From positions 2,812,001-2,876,000 of the forward strand of contig NZ_ASWH01000001.1 in NCBI RefSeq assembly GCF_000407545.1: a stretch of DNA of 64,000 nucleotides, written 5' to 3'. Below are positions 34,454-41,893 of this stretch, in pieces; position 1 is the first letter of the stretch, and the number at the start of each line of letters is the position of its first letter. The notes under the pieces are model-generated. The model was given only the letters and a program-made list of their open reading frames with translations, had not been told where the DNA came from and did no database searches. The DNA comes from Enterococcus gilvus ATCC BAA-350. GTDB lineage: Bacteria > Bacillota > Bacilli > Lactobacillales > Enterococcaceae. The translations under genes and the position numbers were made by a program.

Positions 34454-34711
34454 TCAGTCCTCGCGTATTTCAACAAAGGCACCTTTGATTTTTCGTTTTT
34501 CTTTCATTGCTAGATCGTTTTCCAGTTCAAATGTCACAGGTGCCGGATCAGCGATCACAACGAAGACCTCTTGATCATTCTTCCCTTTTTTGATCTCGAT
34601 GTTTTCTTGCTGATCTTCTCTTAGAAAAGCTTGAGCAACTTGCTGCATCGTGTTCCCATCGTCAACAACATCCGCGGGTTGGATAGGCGGGACAATCTCA
34701 TGTTCATGCAT
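34454..34711 (-). CDS. Hypothetical acidic protein, 85 residues
   Basis: Unrecognised small soluble protein, rich in Glu and Asp, with a mixed alpha/beta feel ('EVFVVIADPAPVTFELENDLAM'). AGAGGAGGTCG lies before the ATG, so expression is likely. It follows a VOC/AraC pair on the same strand after a weak hairpin (34766-34791, ATAGGGGTCTG/CAGACCTCTAT). No functional clue. Confidence 0.7.
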   Translation of the reverse strand: MHEHEIVPPIQPADVVDDGNTMQQVAQAFLREDQQENIEIKKGKNDQEVFVVIADPAPVTFELENDLAMKEKRKIKGAFVEIRED

Positions 34712-34803
34712 TGGAACGACCTCCTCTTATGACGTTTATTCTACGCACATTGCGGAAGCATCGCAAATAGAGGTCTGATCCAGACCCCTATCCGTTGTTT
34801 CTA

Positions 34804-35262
34804 TTAAATTAGTTCCTTTACAAACGCCACCGGAAACATCGTTTTTTCAGCCGTTTCTTCGATTGACAGCCCTTGCGCCAAGTAACGCTTCGCTACACTT
34901 GTCATGCTTTCAGAGACTTCCACGATAAATTTGTCAGGATCATAAAAACGCATCACCCGCTGCCCCCACGGATATTCCTTGCTGTGATGAAGGAACTCGA
35001 TGCCTTCCACTTTTGAAAGCTTCTCCTCCCAGATAGCCAAATCCTCCACTTCAAAATAAAGTTGAAAATTATTGGCCTGCTCTTTCATTTCGATCGGAAC
35101 ATCCAGTAAGCCCGCATAATCCGCCTGCATGGAAAAGCCGCTCTCGTAAACCACATGGATATTATCAAGATTCATCATGACTTTTTGTTCCATCACTTCT
35201 TCGTAAAACTGCCTCGCTATGTTCATGTCCTTTACCGCGATCATTATTCCGCCATAGTTCAT
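34804..35262 (-). CDS. VOC-superfamily (glyoxalase/bleomycin-resistance type) protein
   Basis: 152-residue protein with a vicinal-oxygen-chelate fold: 'GGIMIAVKDMNIARQFYEEVM' opens the first beta-alpha-beta unit and 'QRVMRFYDPDKFIVEVSE' closes the second, with the usual metal-site Glu near the end. The frame extends 65 codons further upstream, but that part lies inside the AraC gene. The start at 35262 is the first with family-like sequence; the AAGGGGG site is 11 bases away. The C-terminal 35 residues resemble a short helical appendage. It follows the AraC regulator by 40 bases and may be its target. Confidence 0.82.
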   Translation of the reverse strand: MNYGGIMIAVKDMNIARQFYEEVMEQKVMMNLDNIHVVYESGFSMQADYAGLLDVPIEMKEQANNFQLYFEVEDLAIWEEKLSKVEGIEFLHHSKEYPWGQRVMRFYDPDKFIVEVSESMTSVAKRYLAQGLSIEETAEKTMFPVAFVKELI

Positions 35263-35302
35263 AGTACTCGCCGCCCCCTTCTTCATTTCCTCCACTATAC
35301 CT

Positions 35303-36136
35303 TTAGAATTTAGCGATTTCACTGTAAAAATCGGACATCTTTTGTCGATACCCTTGCGGCGTATTACCAGTGATCTGCTTAAACTCGCGGTTGAAGTGAG
35401 AAACATCATAGTAGCCGGTCGCCTCATGGATTTTCGTGATTCCATTGGAAGGATCATTCAACAAACGAAGCGTGTGATTGATGCGGACTAAACGGGAGAA
35501 CGTTTTCGTACTCATTCCTAGGTATTCGTTGAACAGGCGTGTCAAATGACGTTCACTATAAAAAGCCTCTTTAGATAATTGCTTCAATGAAATATTCCCC
35601 CTGTGGTGAACGATCGATCTGGTCAACCCAGTCACCTCTGATGGGGAAGGCTTTGAAATAGCCTTTAGGAAGAGTTGGTCAACCCCCATTACTAGCTCTT
35701 GCATACTCTCCGCCTTTTCTAACAACCTCCGCATTCCCTGTTGTATTTTCGCATGCAACAATTCCAAAGGAAAAAGCTGATCCGTTAATTCATGCTGATG
35801 GAAGCCCAAAAAGGCATGCAGCCCCGCCGGCTGGAATTCCACGATGAGTATCTGATCAAAGCCTGCTGCTTGATCGCCAACTCTAACTGCTTGCGTTGCC
35901 GGCCCAAACAATTGGCTATCGAGTTCTTGTCCCTTTATTCCAAAAATCATGGTCGCGCACCCATGTGGAATCACTGTATAGTGATCAGAAATAGCGGTTT
36001 TCGTTGGAAATGTCAGCGTGTAATTCGAGACATACGGCTGCAAGGCGGGGTGAGGCTTAATATACAGACAATCTTCATTTCCAAAAATGACTCGTTGCTG
36101 CTTTTGATACGTTAAAATAGCTCCACGATCGATCAT
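35303..36136 (-). CDS. AraC-family transcriptional regulator
   Basis: 277-residue regulator. The C-terminal AraC DNA-binding domain (about 180-270) has two helix-turn-helix units: 'ISLKQLSKEAFYSERHLTRLFNEYLGMSTKTFSRLVRI' and 'ITKIHEATGYYDVSHFNREFKQITGNTPQGYR'. The N-terminal half carries an unknown sensor ('LYIKPHPALQPYVSNYTL') of the DUF6597 type found in AraC proteins. The start at 36136 has AGGGGTGAGG upstream; ten extra residues in the longer frame include this site. The VOC gene follows in the same direction. Confidence 0.9.
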   Translation of the reverse strand: MIDRGAILTYQKQQRVIFGNEDCLYIKPHPALQPYVSNYTLTFPTKTAISDHYTVIPHGCATMIFGIKGQELDSQLFGPATQAVRVGDQAAGFDQILIVEFQPAGLHAFLGFHQHELTDQLFPLELLHAKIQQGMRRLLEKAESMQELVMGVDQLFLKAISKPSPSEVTGLTRSIVHHRGNISLKQLSKEAFYSERHLTRLFNEYLGMSTKTFSRLVRINHTLRLLNDPSNGITKIHEATGYYDVSHFNREFKQITGNTPQGYRQKMSDFYSEIAKF

Positions 36137-36303
36137 TGCCTCACCCCTATTCGTTACCTTCATCATAGCAAGCTTCTTTTTTACTTGTCTAGTCCCTTTA
36201 ACACACCTGCTTCATCTAGTTTCAATATGAAAATGTCGCTCGTTTATATGGTTTTGATGTTCCTACTTCCCGTATTCTGATTGAAAAGCCGTCGCCAAAT
36301 TCA

Positions 36304-36338
36304 TACAAAAAACTACAGCCTCGATTCCGGGCTGTAGT
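36304..36338 (-). terminator. Terminator of gltX
   Basis: ACTACAGCC / GGCTGTAGT stem followed by TTTTTTG on the minus strand. Confidence 0.88.
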
Positions 36339-36346
36339 TCTCATCA

Positions 36347-37858
36347 TTAGTCATTCAGGTAGGCCATGGCATTATCGATTAACTGTTGAACCGTTTCTTT
36401 TGGCATCACCGACAGAATATCCGTGATTTGCGGCGCGGATTTGCTATCGGTGAAGATAACGTTCAATGGCATATACAAGTTCCGGCCTTTTTGTTTGGTT
36501 TCTTTTTGAATAGTCGCTACGATCGCTGAATAATCGATTGCACCCGATTCTTTTTCTAGCTCTGTCGACAGAACGGTCAGTATTTGCTTGATGCTTTCCT
36601 TGTCAAAATCCGCCAAATCGGCATACGTAAAGGTCACTTGCTCCACCGTTTTGATAAACAGAATTTTCTCCATGAAGGTCATCAAGGTTTTCGCTTCTGT
36701 ATGATAAATGTCGACTATTTTTTTAATAAAGTCTAGATCCTTTTCGATACCGAGTGCCTTTAATTGTTCTGCAACTTCTGTTTCAGCATCCTCGACTAAC
36801 GAAACGATTCGTTCCGTTAATTCATCGACAGAGAGCTTTTTGATGTATTCGCCATTTGTCCAATCGAGTTTCTTTTGATCAAAGTAAGCTGGCGAAGCGG
36901 ACATCCGATTGACATCATAGGCTTCGATCAATTCCTCACGGGTAAACAATTCTTTTTCTCCCACTGGCGACCAGCCTAGAAAAGCGATAAAGTTTAGCAC
37001 CGCTTCACTCAAATACCCGTATTTCCGATACTGACTGATAAATTGCAGTGTGTCCTTGTCTCGCTTACTCAATTTTTTCTTCGTGTCCAAACTGTAGATC
37101 AACGTGATATGACCGAAAACAGGAGGTTCCAGCCCAAGTGCTTCGTATACCGCTAATTGTTTAGGTGTGTTTGCGATGTGGTCGTCGCCGCGCAGCACAT
37201 GGCTGATTTTCATTAAGTAGTCGTCAATCACTACCGCGAAATTATAGGTCGCCATGCCATTGCTCTTTTCGATAATGAAATCCCCGCCTATATTGTCTGA
37301 ATTAAATGCGACTGGGCCTTTGATCATGTCCTTCCACTCGTAAATGTGATCGCTTGGCAAATGAAGACGGATCGTGTAGCTGCGTCCTTCTGCTTCCGCT
37401 TGTTGGATTTGTTCTTTTGTTGCACCATACCAGCGGCCATCATAATGCGGCGCGATTTTAGCGGCCACTTGCTGATCGTGCAATTCTTTCAATTCCTCTT
37501 CAGTCGCGTAATCCTTATAGGCTAGACCTGCATCTAGCAATTGTTGAACATATTTGCGGTATATATCGACTCGTTCCGTTTGATGATACGGAGCGAATTC
37601 AGTATTGGGCTTGTCAGGACCTTCATCCCAATCGATGCCCAACCAATGAAGGTTTTCCATCTGACTGTCTTCTCCGTGTTCCACATTTCGCTTCAAGTCA
37701 GTATCTTCGATGCGTAAGACCCAGGTTCCGTTATAATGCTTGGCAAACAGGTAGTTGAATAACGCAGACTGCGCATTTCCTAAATGTAGGAAACCTGTCG
37801 GACTTGGTGCGTATCGAACGCGTACATCGCCGGTAACTTCTACTTTTTCTTTTTTCAA
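36347..37858 (-). CDS. gltX: Glutamyl-tRNA synthetase
   Basis: Class I synthetase of about 503 residues charging tRNA(Glu) (and, in many Firmicutes, tRNA(Gln) before amidation). The HIGH-type motif is 'PSPTGFLHLGNAQSALFNYLF' and the KMSKS-type motif is 'KKLSKRDKD'. The anticodon-binding helical domain fills the last ~170 residues. TTG at 37858 is the best spaced start (GGAGGG seven bases upstream); the ATG two codons earlier is only one base from that site, and the ATG at 37906 would lie in the leader hairpin. It stands alone, not in the gltX-cysE-cysS cluster usual in Firmicutes, so it may be a second GluRS. Confidence 0.93.
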   Translation of the reverse strand: MKKEKVEVTGDVRVRYAPSPTGFLHLGNAQSALFNYLFAKHYNGTWVLRIEDTDLKRNVEHGEDSQMENLHWLGIDWDEGPDKPNTEFAPYHQTERVDIYRKYVQQLLDAGLAYKDYATEEELKELHDQQVAAKIAPHYDGRWYGATKEQIQQAEAEGRSYTIRLHLPSDHIYEWKDMIKGPVAFNSDNIGGDFIIEKSNGMATYNFAVVIDDYLMKISHVLRGDDHIANTPKQLAVYEALGLEPPVFGHITLIYSLDTKKKLSKRDKDTLQFISQYRKYGYLSEAVLNFIAFLGWSPVGEKELFTREELIEAYDVNRMSASPAYFDQKKLDWTNGEYIKKLSVDELTERIVSLVEDAETEVAEQLKALGIEKDLDFIKKIVDIYHTEAKTLMTFMEKILFIKTVEQVTFTYADLADFDKESIKQILTVLSTELEKESGAIDYSAIVATIQKETKQKGRNLYMPLNVIFTDSKSAPQITDILSVMPKETVQQLIDNAMAYLND

Positions 37859-37877
37859 TGACATTCCCTCCAGTTTA

Positions 37878-37913
37878 AAAGTCCAAGTAACTACTCGTTC
37901 ATCCAAGGACTTT
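37878..37913 (-). promoter_or_regulatory. Hairpin in the gltX 5' leader
   Basis: AAAGTCC / GGACTTT, 7 perfect base pairs around a 22-base loop, placed between the gltX promoter and its ribosome site. It may protect the mRNA end or affect translation. Confidence 0.5.
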
Positions 37914-37926
37914 AATAACAGATGCT

Positions 37927-37955
37927 ATTATAAGTGAAGATATCTGAGGAATCAA
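37927..37955 (-). promoter_or_regulatory. Promoter of gltX
   Basis: On the minus strand TTGATT (37955-37950) and TATAAT (37932-37927) are separated by 17 bases. It lies downstream of the terminator at 38017-38053, so gltX has its own start and does not depend on the RNA upstream. Confidence 0.82.
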
Positions 37956-38016
37956 ATGATTGCGACCTGCCCTGTAATAGCCCTGCACAGATTGCTGATA
38001 AAAAACTGAGCATTAC

Positions 38017-38053
38017 AAAAACCCCTCTCAGAATAAATTCTAAGAGGGGTTTT
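38017..38053 (-). terminator. Terminator of the small RNA candidate
   Basis: AAACCCCTCTTAGAAT / ATTCTGAGAGGGGTTT stem with a short loop, followed by TTG on the minus strand (GGGGTTTTTG). It is a strong intrinsic terminator that follows no protein gene. Confidence 0.85.
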
Positions 38054-38193
38054 CCCAGTACCAATAAATTGATAGAAAGGTTCTTCGTCCACTAAGCTTC
38101 TTTCCGACACGCCTGAAATCCGACAGGTGACGTGTGTCATGTGCCTCTGGTATCGAAGGATCAAAATTTCAGATCCGCTCGACTCGTCGCATG
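38017..38193 (-). ncRNA. Candidate independent small RNA of about 175 nt
   Basis: A minus-strand promoter (38229-38200) and a strong terminator (38053-38017) bracket about 175 bases without a credible reading frame; the longest one (70 codons, 38164-37952) runs through the terminator and lacks a ribosome site. In RNA sense the sequence can form GCGAC/GTCG, then GGATC/GATCC, then a longer stem from CACACG...CCTG...CAGG...CGTGTC, then the terminator. I compared it by eye with 6S, SRP, T-box and common riboswitch patterns and found no match. The next gene, gltX, has its own promoter after the terminator, so this looks like a separate RNA gene and not a leader. Confidence 0.6.
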
Positions 38194-38199
38194 AGACAC

Positions 38200-38229
38200 A
38201 CTATAGCACACTCGCTTAGCCTTTGACAA
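38200..38229 (-). promoter_or_regulatory. Promoter of the small RNA candidate
   Basis: TTGTCA (38229-38224) and TATAGT (38205-38200) on the minus strand, 18 bases apart. The -35 box touches the end of the upstream dehydrogenase gene (stop at 38230). Confidence 0.65.
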
Positions 38230-39183
38230 TCATTTTTCGTCGTTCTTATAAATTGATTCTGTGATCGCCACTGTTTTCAACGTCAATGCCTTGGTGACGA
38301 TCGGACTTTCCAACCGTCCTTGTCGCAGACATTCATTGACATGATTCACTTCAAAGACAAATTCACTCGCTTGTTCACTATGAAGTGTTTCTGTCAGTCC
38401 CGTGCCATACTGGATCTCAGCCGTGTCCGTCTTCCAAAAATCAGGGATAATGATTCTCCCTTTTTCTCCGTAAATAATCATTCGTTTCGGCAAATCCAGA
38501 TCAACCGTTAAAAAGATCGTCCCGATGACCCCATTTGGAAAACGCAGCGTAACTTGCGCCTGCGCATCGGATTGCCCTTCAGGAAATGTCAGCGTGCCCT
38601 TATAGTCCTCAGGTGCCGCCAGCAGCAGATGCTGCATATATTCTAATGGATAGGTCCCCGCACCGCGAAATACCCCGCCGCCCGCGCTTAAATCACGGAA
38701 CCACGAGATGTGGTCGATGTTCGGGTACGCTGTGACAGAATCCAGCCACCGGACCGCGCCGATTTTGTCCTCTTCGATCGCCTGCTGGACCTGATCCGTG
38801 ATCGGCAGGAACAACGCTTTTTGTGCTTCCATCAAAAACAGCCCGCGCTCTTCCGCCAATGCAAACAATTCCTCTGCTTGCGCCAATGTCATCGTAAAAG
38901 GTTTTTCCAGCAGCACATGTTTATTGTTTAACAACGCCAGCTTTGCCGCTTCATAATGCCCTTTGTTATAGACCGCCACGTACACGATATCGACCTCTGA
39001 ACTTTGACACAATTCTTCATAGCTTCCAAACGCATGTGGAATCGCCAATTCCTGTGCCATTTTTTGCGCCTTTTCAATGCCTCGTGAAGCGATCGCGGTG
39101 ACGATGCCGTCTTCGCTTTCCTTTACGCCTGCCACAAACCGAGGAACCACTTGAGCGGTACTCAAAATACCATAACGAATCAT
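38230..39183 (-). CDS. Gfo/Idh/MocA-family oxidoreductase
   Basis: NAD(P)-dependent sugar or polyol dehydrogenase of 317 residues. The N-terminal Rossmann domain starts 'IRYGILSTAQVVPRFVAGVKES', and the family motif 'VLLEKPFTMTLAQAEEL' (the EKP lysine is catalytic) lies near residue 93. The C-terminal half is the usual beta-sheet substrate domain with 'AGGGVFRGAGTYPLEYMQ'. The fold resembles glucose-fructose oxidoreductase and trans-dihydrobenzenediol dehydrogenase. The substrate cannot be told. A GGAGGAAG site precedes the ATG. It is a one-gene unit. Confidence 0.9.
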   Translation of the reverse strand: MIRYGILSTAQVVPRFVAGVKESEDGIVTAIASRGIEKAQKMAQELAIPHAFGSYEELCQSSEVDIVYVAVYNKGHYEAAKLALLNNKHVLLEKPFTMTLAQAEELFALAEERGLFLMEAQKALFLPITDQVQQAIEEDKIGAVRWLDSVTAYPNIDHISWFRDLSAGGGVFRGAGTYPLEYMQHLLLAAPEDYKGTLTFPEGQSDAQAQVTLRFPNGVIGTIFLTVDLDLPKRMIIYGEKGRIIIPDFWKTDTAEIQYGTGLTETLHSEQASEFVFEVNHVNECLRQGRLESPIVTKALTLKTVAITESIYKNDEK

Positions 39184-39206
39184 TTTCTCTTCCTCCTATC
39201 AAAATG

Positions 39207-39234
39207 AAAAAACTGATTTAAACAAACCAGTTCT
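39207..39234 (-). terminator. Terminator of the second TVP38 gene
   Basis: AACTG / CAGTT stem with a 12-base loop, followed by TTTTTTC on the minus strand. Confidence 0.65.
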
Positions 39235-39249
39235 TCTCTTGTTCCTATT

Positions 39250-39864
39250 CTAAAATTTTGCAAAGGTTTTGTCTAAAACAAAGAGACAAACATAGCCATA
39301 AGAGGCCACTGACCATAATTTAAAGAGCAAGACGATCCGCAAATAGTCTCTAAAGGGCAATTCTGTCATCCCTGCGACTAGACAAATCAAATCATCGGGC
39401 AGAAATGGAAAGATAAAACAAACGATCAGCAACCGTTTGATATCCTGCGTGTGATCCTGCAATGTTGCTTCAAATTTAGCGTAATTTTTTTCAGACAACA
39501 CCAACCGAGCAAACTTCGGGCCGAAACGACGAGCGAGTAAAAACAGCCCCACTTCTCCGATAACCAGCCCAATGTAACTGTAAAAGATCCCCGGGATATT
39601 CCCGAACATCAGCATTCCGACGATCGTCGCGACCCCTCCTGGAATGAAGGGAATGATCGGCTGGATCGCCTGCACAACAATAAATGCTGTGATCGCAAAA
39701 CTCCCAAAGTTTTTAATAAACTGCTGCAAATCAGCAATCGAGCTGAACATGCCGGAGCGTCTGATATAAATCAAAAGAATAATAAACGCTGCTAACCCGA
39801 CAACAGGCAAGAATTGAATCACTTTCTGCTGCCAAGGCGCGCGGGGACGTGAATGTTGAGTCAT
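39250..39864 (-). CDS. TVP38/TMEM64-family membrane protein (second copy)
   Basis: 204-residue DedA-like membrane protein. It shows an N-terminal helix (about 18-37), the conserved 'PIIPFIPGGVATIVGMLMFG' reentrant segment near residue 75, 'SYIGLVIGEVGLFLLARRFG' and 'FIFPFLPDDLICLVAGMTELPFRDY' with the family's paired Asp. It differs clearly from the protein at 17012-17716. AAGGAGGGG precedes the ATG at 39864; a seven-residue longer frame includes this site. It follows an HSL-type hydrolase gene by 31 bases on the same strand. Confidence 0.87.
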   Translation of the reverse strand: MTQHSRPRAPWQQKVIQFLPVVGLAAFIILLIYIRRSGMFSSIADLQQFIKNFGSFAITAFIVVQAIQPIIPFIPGGVATIVGMLMFGNIPGIFYSYIGLVIGEVGLFLLARRFGPKFARLVLSEKNYAKFEATLQDHTQDIKRLLIVCFIFPFLPDDLICLVAGMTELPFRDYLRIVLLFKLWSVASYGYVCLFVLDKTFAKF

Positions 39865-39895
39865 CCTTCCCCTCCTTCTTATCATTTTCTGATCG

Positions 39896-40768
39896 CTATT
39901 GGTAAAATTCTCCGATTTGGTCCACGTACGGGAGCGATTCCTTTAATGGATAAACGACAAAATCATGCATCATGCCCTCCACGACTTCCAGCCGCATCGT
40001 TGTGCCTTCACTACGCTTGATTCGATCTTGCAAACGCAAAACATCTGGATACAGAATCTCATCCGTACCGGCGACGACGAGCAATTCGCCTAAATCATCA
40101 AAATTCCCAAAAATCGGTGATACCATTGGATCAGTCAACGGCAATTCGCCCGCATAATTCTCACCAGCTTCTGCCAATAAATCTTTTTCCAGCAACACAT
40201 CTTTTTCCTGCAATTCATCTGAGCGAGGATCACTAAGTGACGCATCCAGCCACGGAGAAGCCAAGGCCATTTTTTTCGGCCGCTTCGGCAAATCGATATT
40301 GCGCAAATGCTGCGCCAAACTCATCGCCAATCCGCCCCCGGCAGAATCACCAAATAGGAAGAAAGAATCGTCTGGGTATAAATACGTTAATTTTTTAAAG
40401 GCCTTTTCCGTCAGCGGCACCGTTTTTTCTGCGGTGTTTTCAGGCGCCAACGGGTAATCAAAATAACTTACTTTTAAATTATAGCGTTTCACAAAACGCT
40501 CTTGGATCTCTTTATGGAAAGGTGAGGCTTCCAACGCATACCCGCCTCCATGCAGATAAAAGACGTGCCGTTTTGTCGGGTGGCTAGGAAACAACGTGAT
40601 CAATTGATGCCCATCGATCGTCGAGTCTTTTTGCGGAATATCCGTTTGGGACAATTGACGACTGATCAAGCCGCGCCGCTTCGGTGGCGCCACCATATTG
40701 ATCCCTACTAACTTTTTCATGTTGATCACTTTAAACACATTTTTTACGAATTTCGCTGAGTAGCGCAT
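39896..40768 (-). CDS. Alpha/beta hydrolase of the hormone-sensitive-lipase type
   Basis: 290-residue esterase/lipase-like enzyme. The oxyanion motif 'FYLHGGGYAL' (about residue 73) and nucleophile motif 'FGDSAGGGLAMSLA' (about 141), plus a 'DEILYPDVLRLQDR' acid and 'GMMHDFVVYPL' histidine, make a full catalytic set for the HSL family. It has a basic N-terminal stretch without signal peptide. The start at 40768 is set by GGAGGAG upstream; the longer frame runs into the divergent gene. It probably shares a transcript with the TVP38 gene after it. Confidence 0.9.
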   Translation of the reverse strand: MRYSAKFVKNVFKVINMKKLVGINMVAPPKRRGLISRQLSQTDIPQKDSTIDGHQLITLFPSHPTKRHVFYLHGGGYALEASPFHKEIQERFVKRYNLKVSYFDYPLAPENTAEKTVPLTEKAFKKLTYLYPDDSFFLFGDSAGGGLAMSLAQHLRNIDLPKRPKKMALASPWLDASLSDPRSDELQEKDVLLEKDLLAEAGENYAGELPLTDPMVSPIFGNFDDLGELLVVAGTDEILYPDVLRLQDRIKRSEGTTMRLEVVEGMMHDFVVYPLKESLPYVDQIGEFYQ

Positions 40769-40850
40769 CGCCGGTCTCCTCCTTTTCGTGCTACAATAGA
40801 CGGGTAGACCGTCATTGTTTGTTTCTTTAGCATAACGGAATCTGGAGGAG

Positions 40851-41870
40851 GTGTCCACAATCACAAAGCCGAATCGCGAATACCTTTATGATAATATTCG
40901 CGGCATATTGATTTTACTCGTGGTCTTGGGACACGCGTTAGAATATTTTCGTTTAGATAACAAGGTTGGTGAATTTATTTACGTCTTCATCTACCTGTTC
41001 CATATGCCTGTTTTTATTTTTATTTCTGGTTATTTCTCTAAAAATTTAGCCAAAGGGCGTTCGACAGCCGTCGAGACATTTCTCGTCCCTTATCTTCTAT
41101 TGAATATGGTCCTGTCGCTGATCATGCTGGCCCTTGGTAAAATCAACGAATTCATGATCTTGAGCCCCGGTTGGACTCTATGGTACTTATATTGTATGTT
41201 CATCTGGCGCCTATTGCTACCAGACCTCGTAAAAGTTCGACGAATCTTAATTTTAAGTTTTATTGTTGGTATTTTCTCTGGCTTTTTAAGTGAATTCGGC
41301 ACGTATATGGCGATGGCACGAACCCTTGGCTTTCTGCCCTACTTCTTGGCAGGTTATTTCATGGATCGCTCCTTATTGGAAAGGGCACACCGTATCCGTT
41401 GGCGTAAGTATATCAGCATCGGCATCATTTTAGCTGGACTAGGGATCGCCTTCTTTTGGGTACAGACTGATCTGCCTCCTGAAATATTATGGCGCGACCG
41501 CTCCTTCTTACTATTTAAGCTGCCGCTTTACCAAAATATTTTGAATAACGTGCTGCTCTACTTAGTCGGCTTTGCGTTTGTGTTCGTCTTTTTGAGCCTT
41601 GCCGCACCACGGCCCCATTTCTTCACATCGTGGGGACAAAAAACATTAACGATTTATTTACTGCATGTCTATCTGGTGGCACCCCTTGTGGAATTCACAC
41701 AATACGTGAAAGACCCGCTGCTGCACCTGATCTTATTGGTCGCCGGAACACTCTTGATCCTCTATGTCCTCTCTCGACCAAAAGTAACGACGACACTGCA
41801 GCAAACGATCGCACGTATTTTGCATTTTATCATGCCCAATAAACCAGATAAAAACGGCGACTCGTCCTGA
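40851..41870 (+). CDS. Acyltransferase-3 family membrane protein
   Basis: 339-residue integral membrane acyltransferase (the group that O-acetylates polysaccharides or peptidoglycan). It has about ten helices, with the family start 'YLYDNIRGILILLVVLGHALEYF' (the His is the presumed catalytic base) and 'FHMPVFIFISGYFSK'. It ends in a short polar tail. The start is unusual: the first codon GTG at 40851 directly touches a GGAGGAG sequence, and no ATG lies near; an ATC at 40860 is better spaced but would be rare. It is divergent from the HSL hydrolase with an 82-base gap that holds both promoters. Confidence 0.87.
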   Translation: MSTITKPNREYLYDNIRGILILLVVLGHALEYFRLDNKVGEFIYVFIYLFHMPVFIFISGYFSKNLAKGRSTAVETFLVPYLLLNMVLSLIMLALGKINEFMILSPGWTLWYLYCMFIWRLLLPDLVKVRRILILSFIVGIFSGFLSEFGTYMAMARTLGFLPYFLAGYFMDRSLLERAHRIRWRKYISIGIILAGLGIAFFWVQTDLPPEILWRDRSFLLFKLPLYQNILNNVLLYLVGFAFVFVFLSLAAPRPHFFTSWGQKTLTIYLLHVYLVAPLVEFTQYVKDPLLHLILLVAGTLLILYVLSRPKVTTTLQQTIARILHFIMPNKPDKNGDSS

Positions 41871-41884
41871 GTCGCCGTTTTTCT
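41849..41884. terminator. Bidirectional terminator between the acyltransferase and alcohol dehydrogenase
   Basis: AAAACGGCGACTC / GAGTCGCCGTTTT, 13 base pairs with a five-base loop and T runs on both strands, between convergent genes. Confidence 0.92.
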
Positions 41885-41893
41885 ATTCCCATT

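Noticed and set aside
37952..38164. 70-codon frame across the small RNA candidate
   Set aside because: It runs through the strong terminator hairpin, lacks a ribosome site and has no recognisable protein pattern.
38017..38193. T-box leader for gltX
   Set aside because: No T-box sequence of the GGTGGNACCGCG kind is present, and gltX has its own promoter downstream of the terminator.
38017..38193. 6S RNA
   Set aside because: The ends of the RNA do not pair into one long rod with a central bubble; it folds into a row of separate hairpins.
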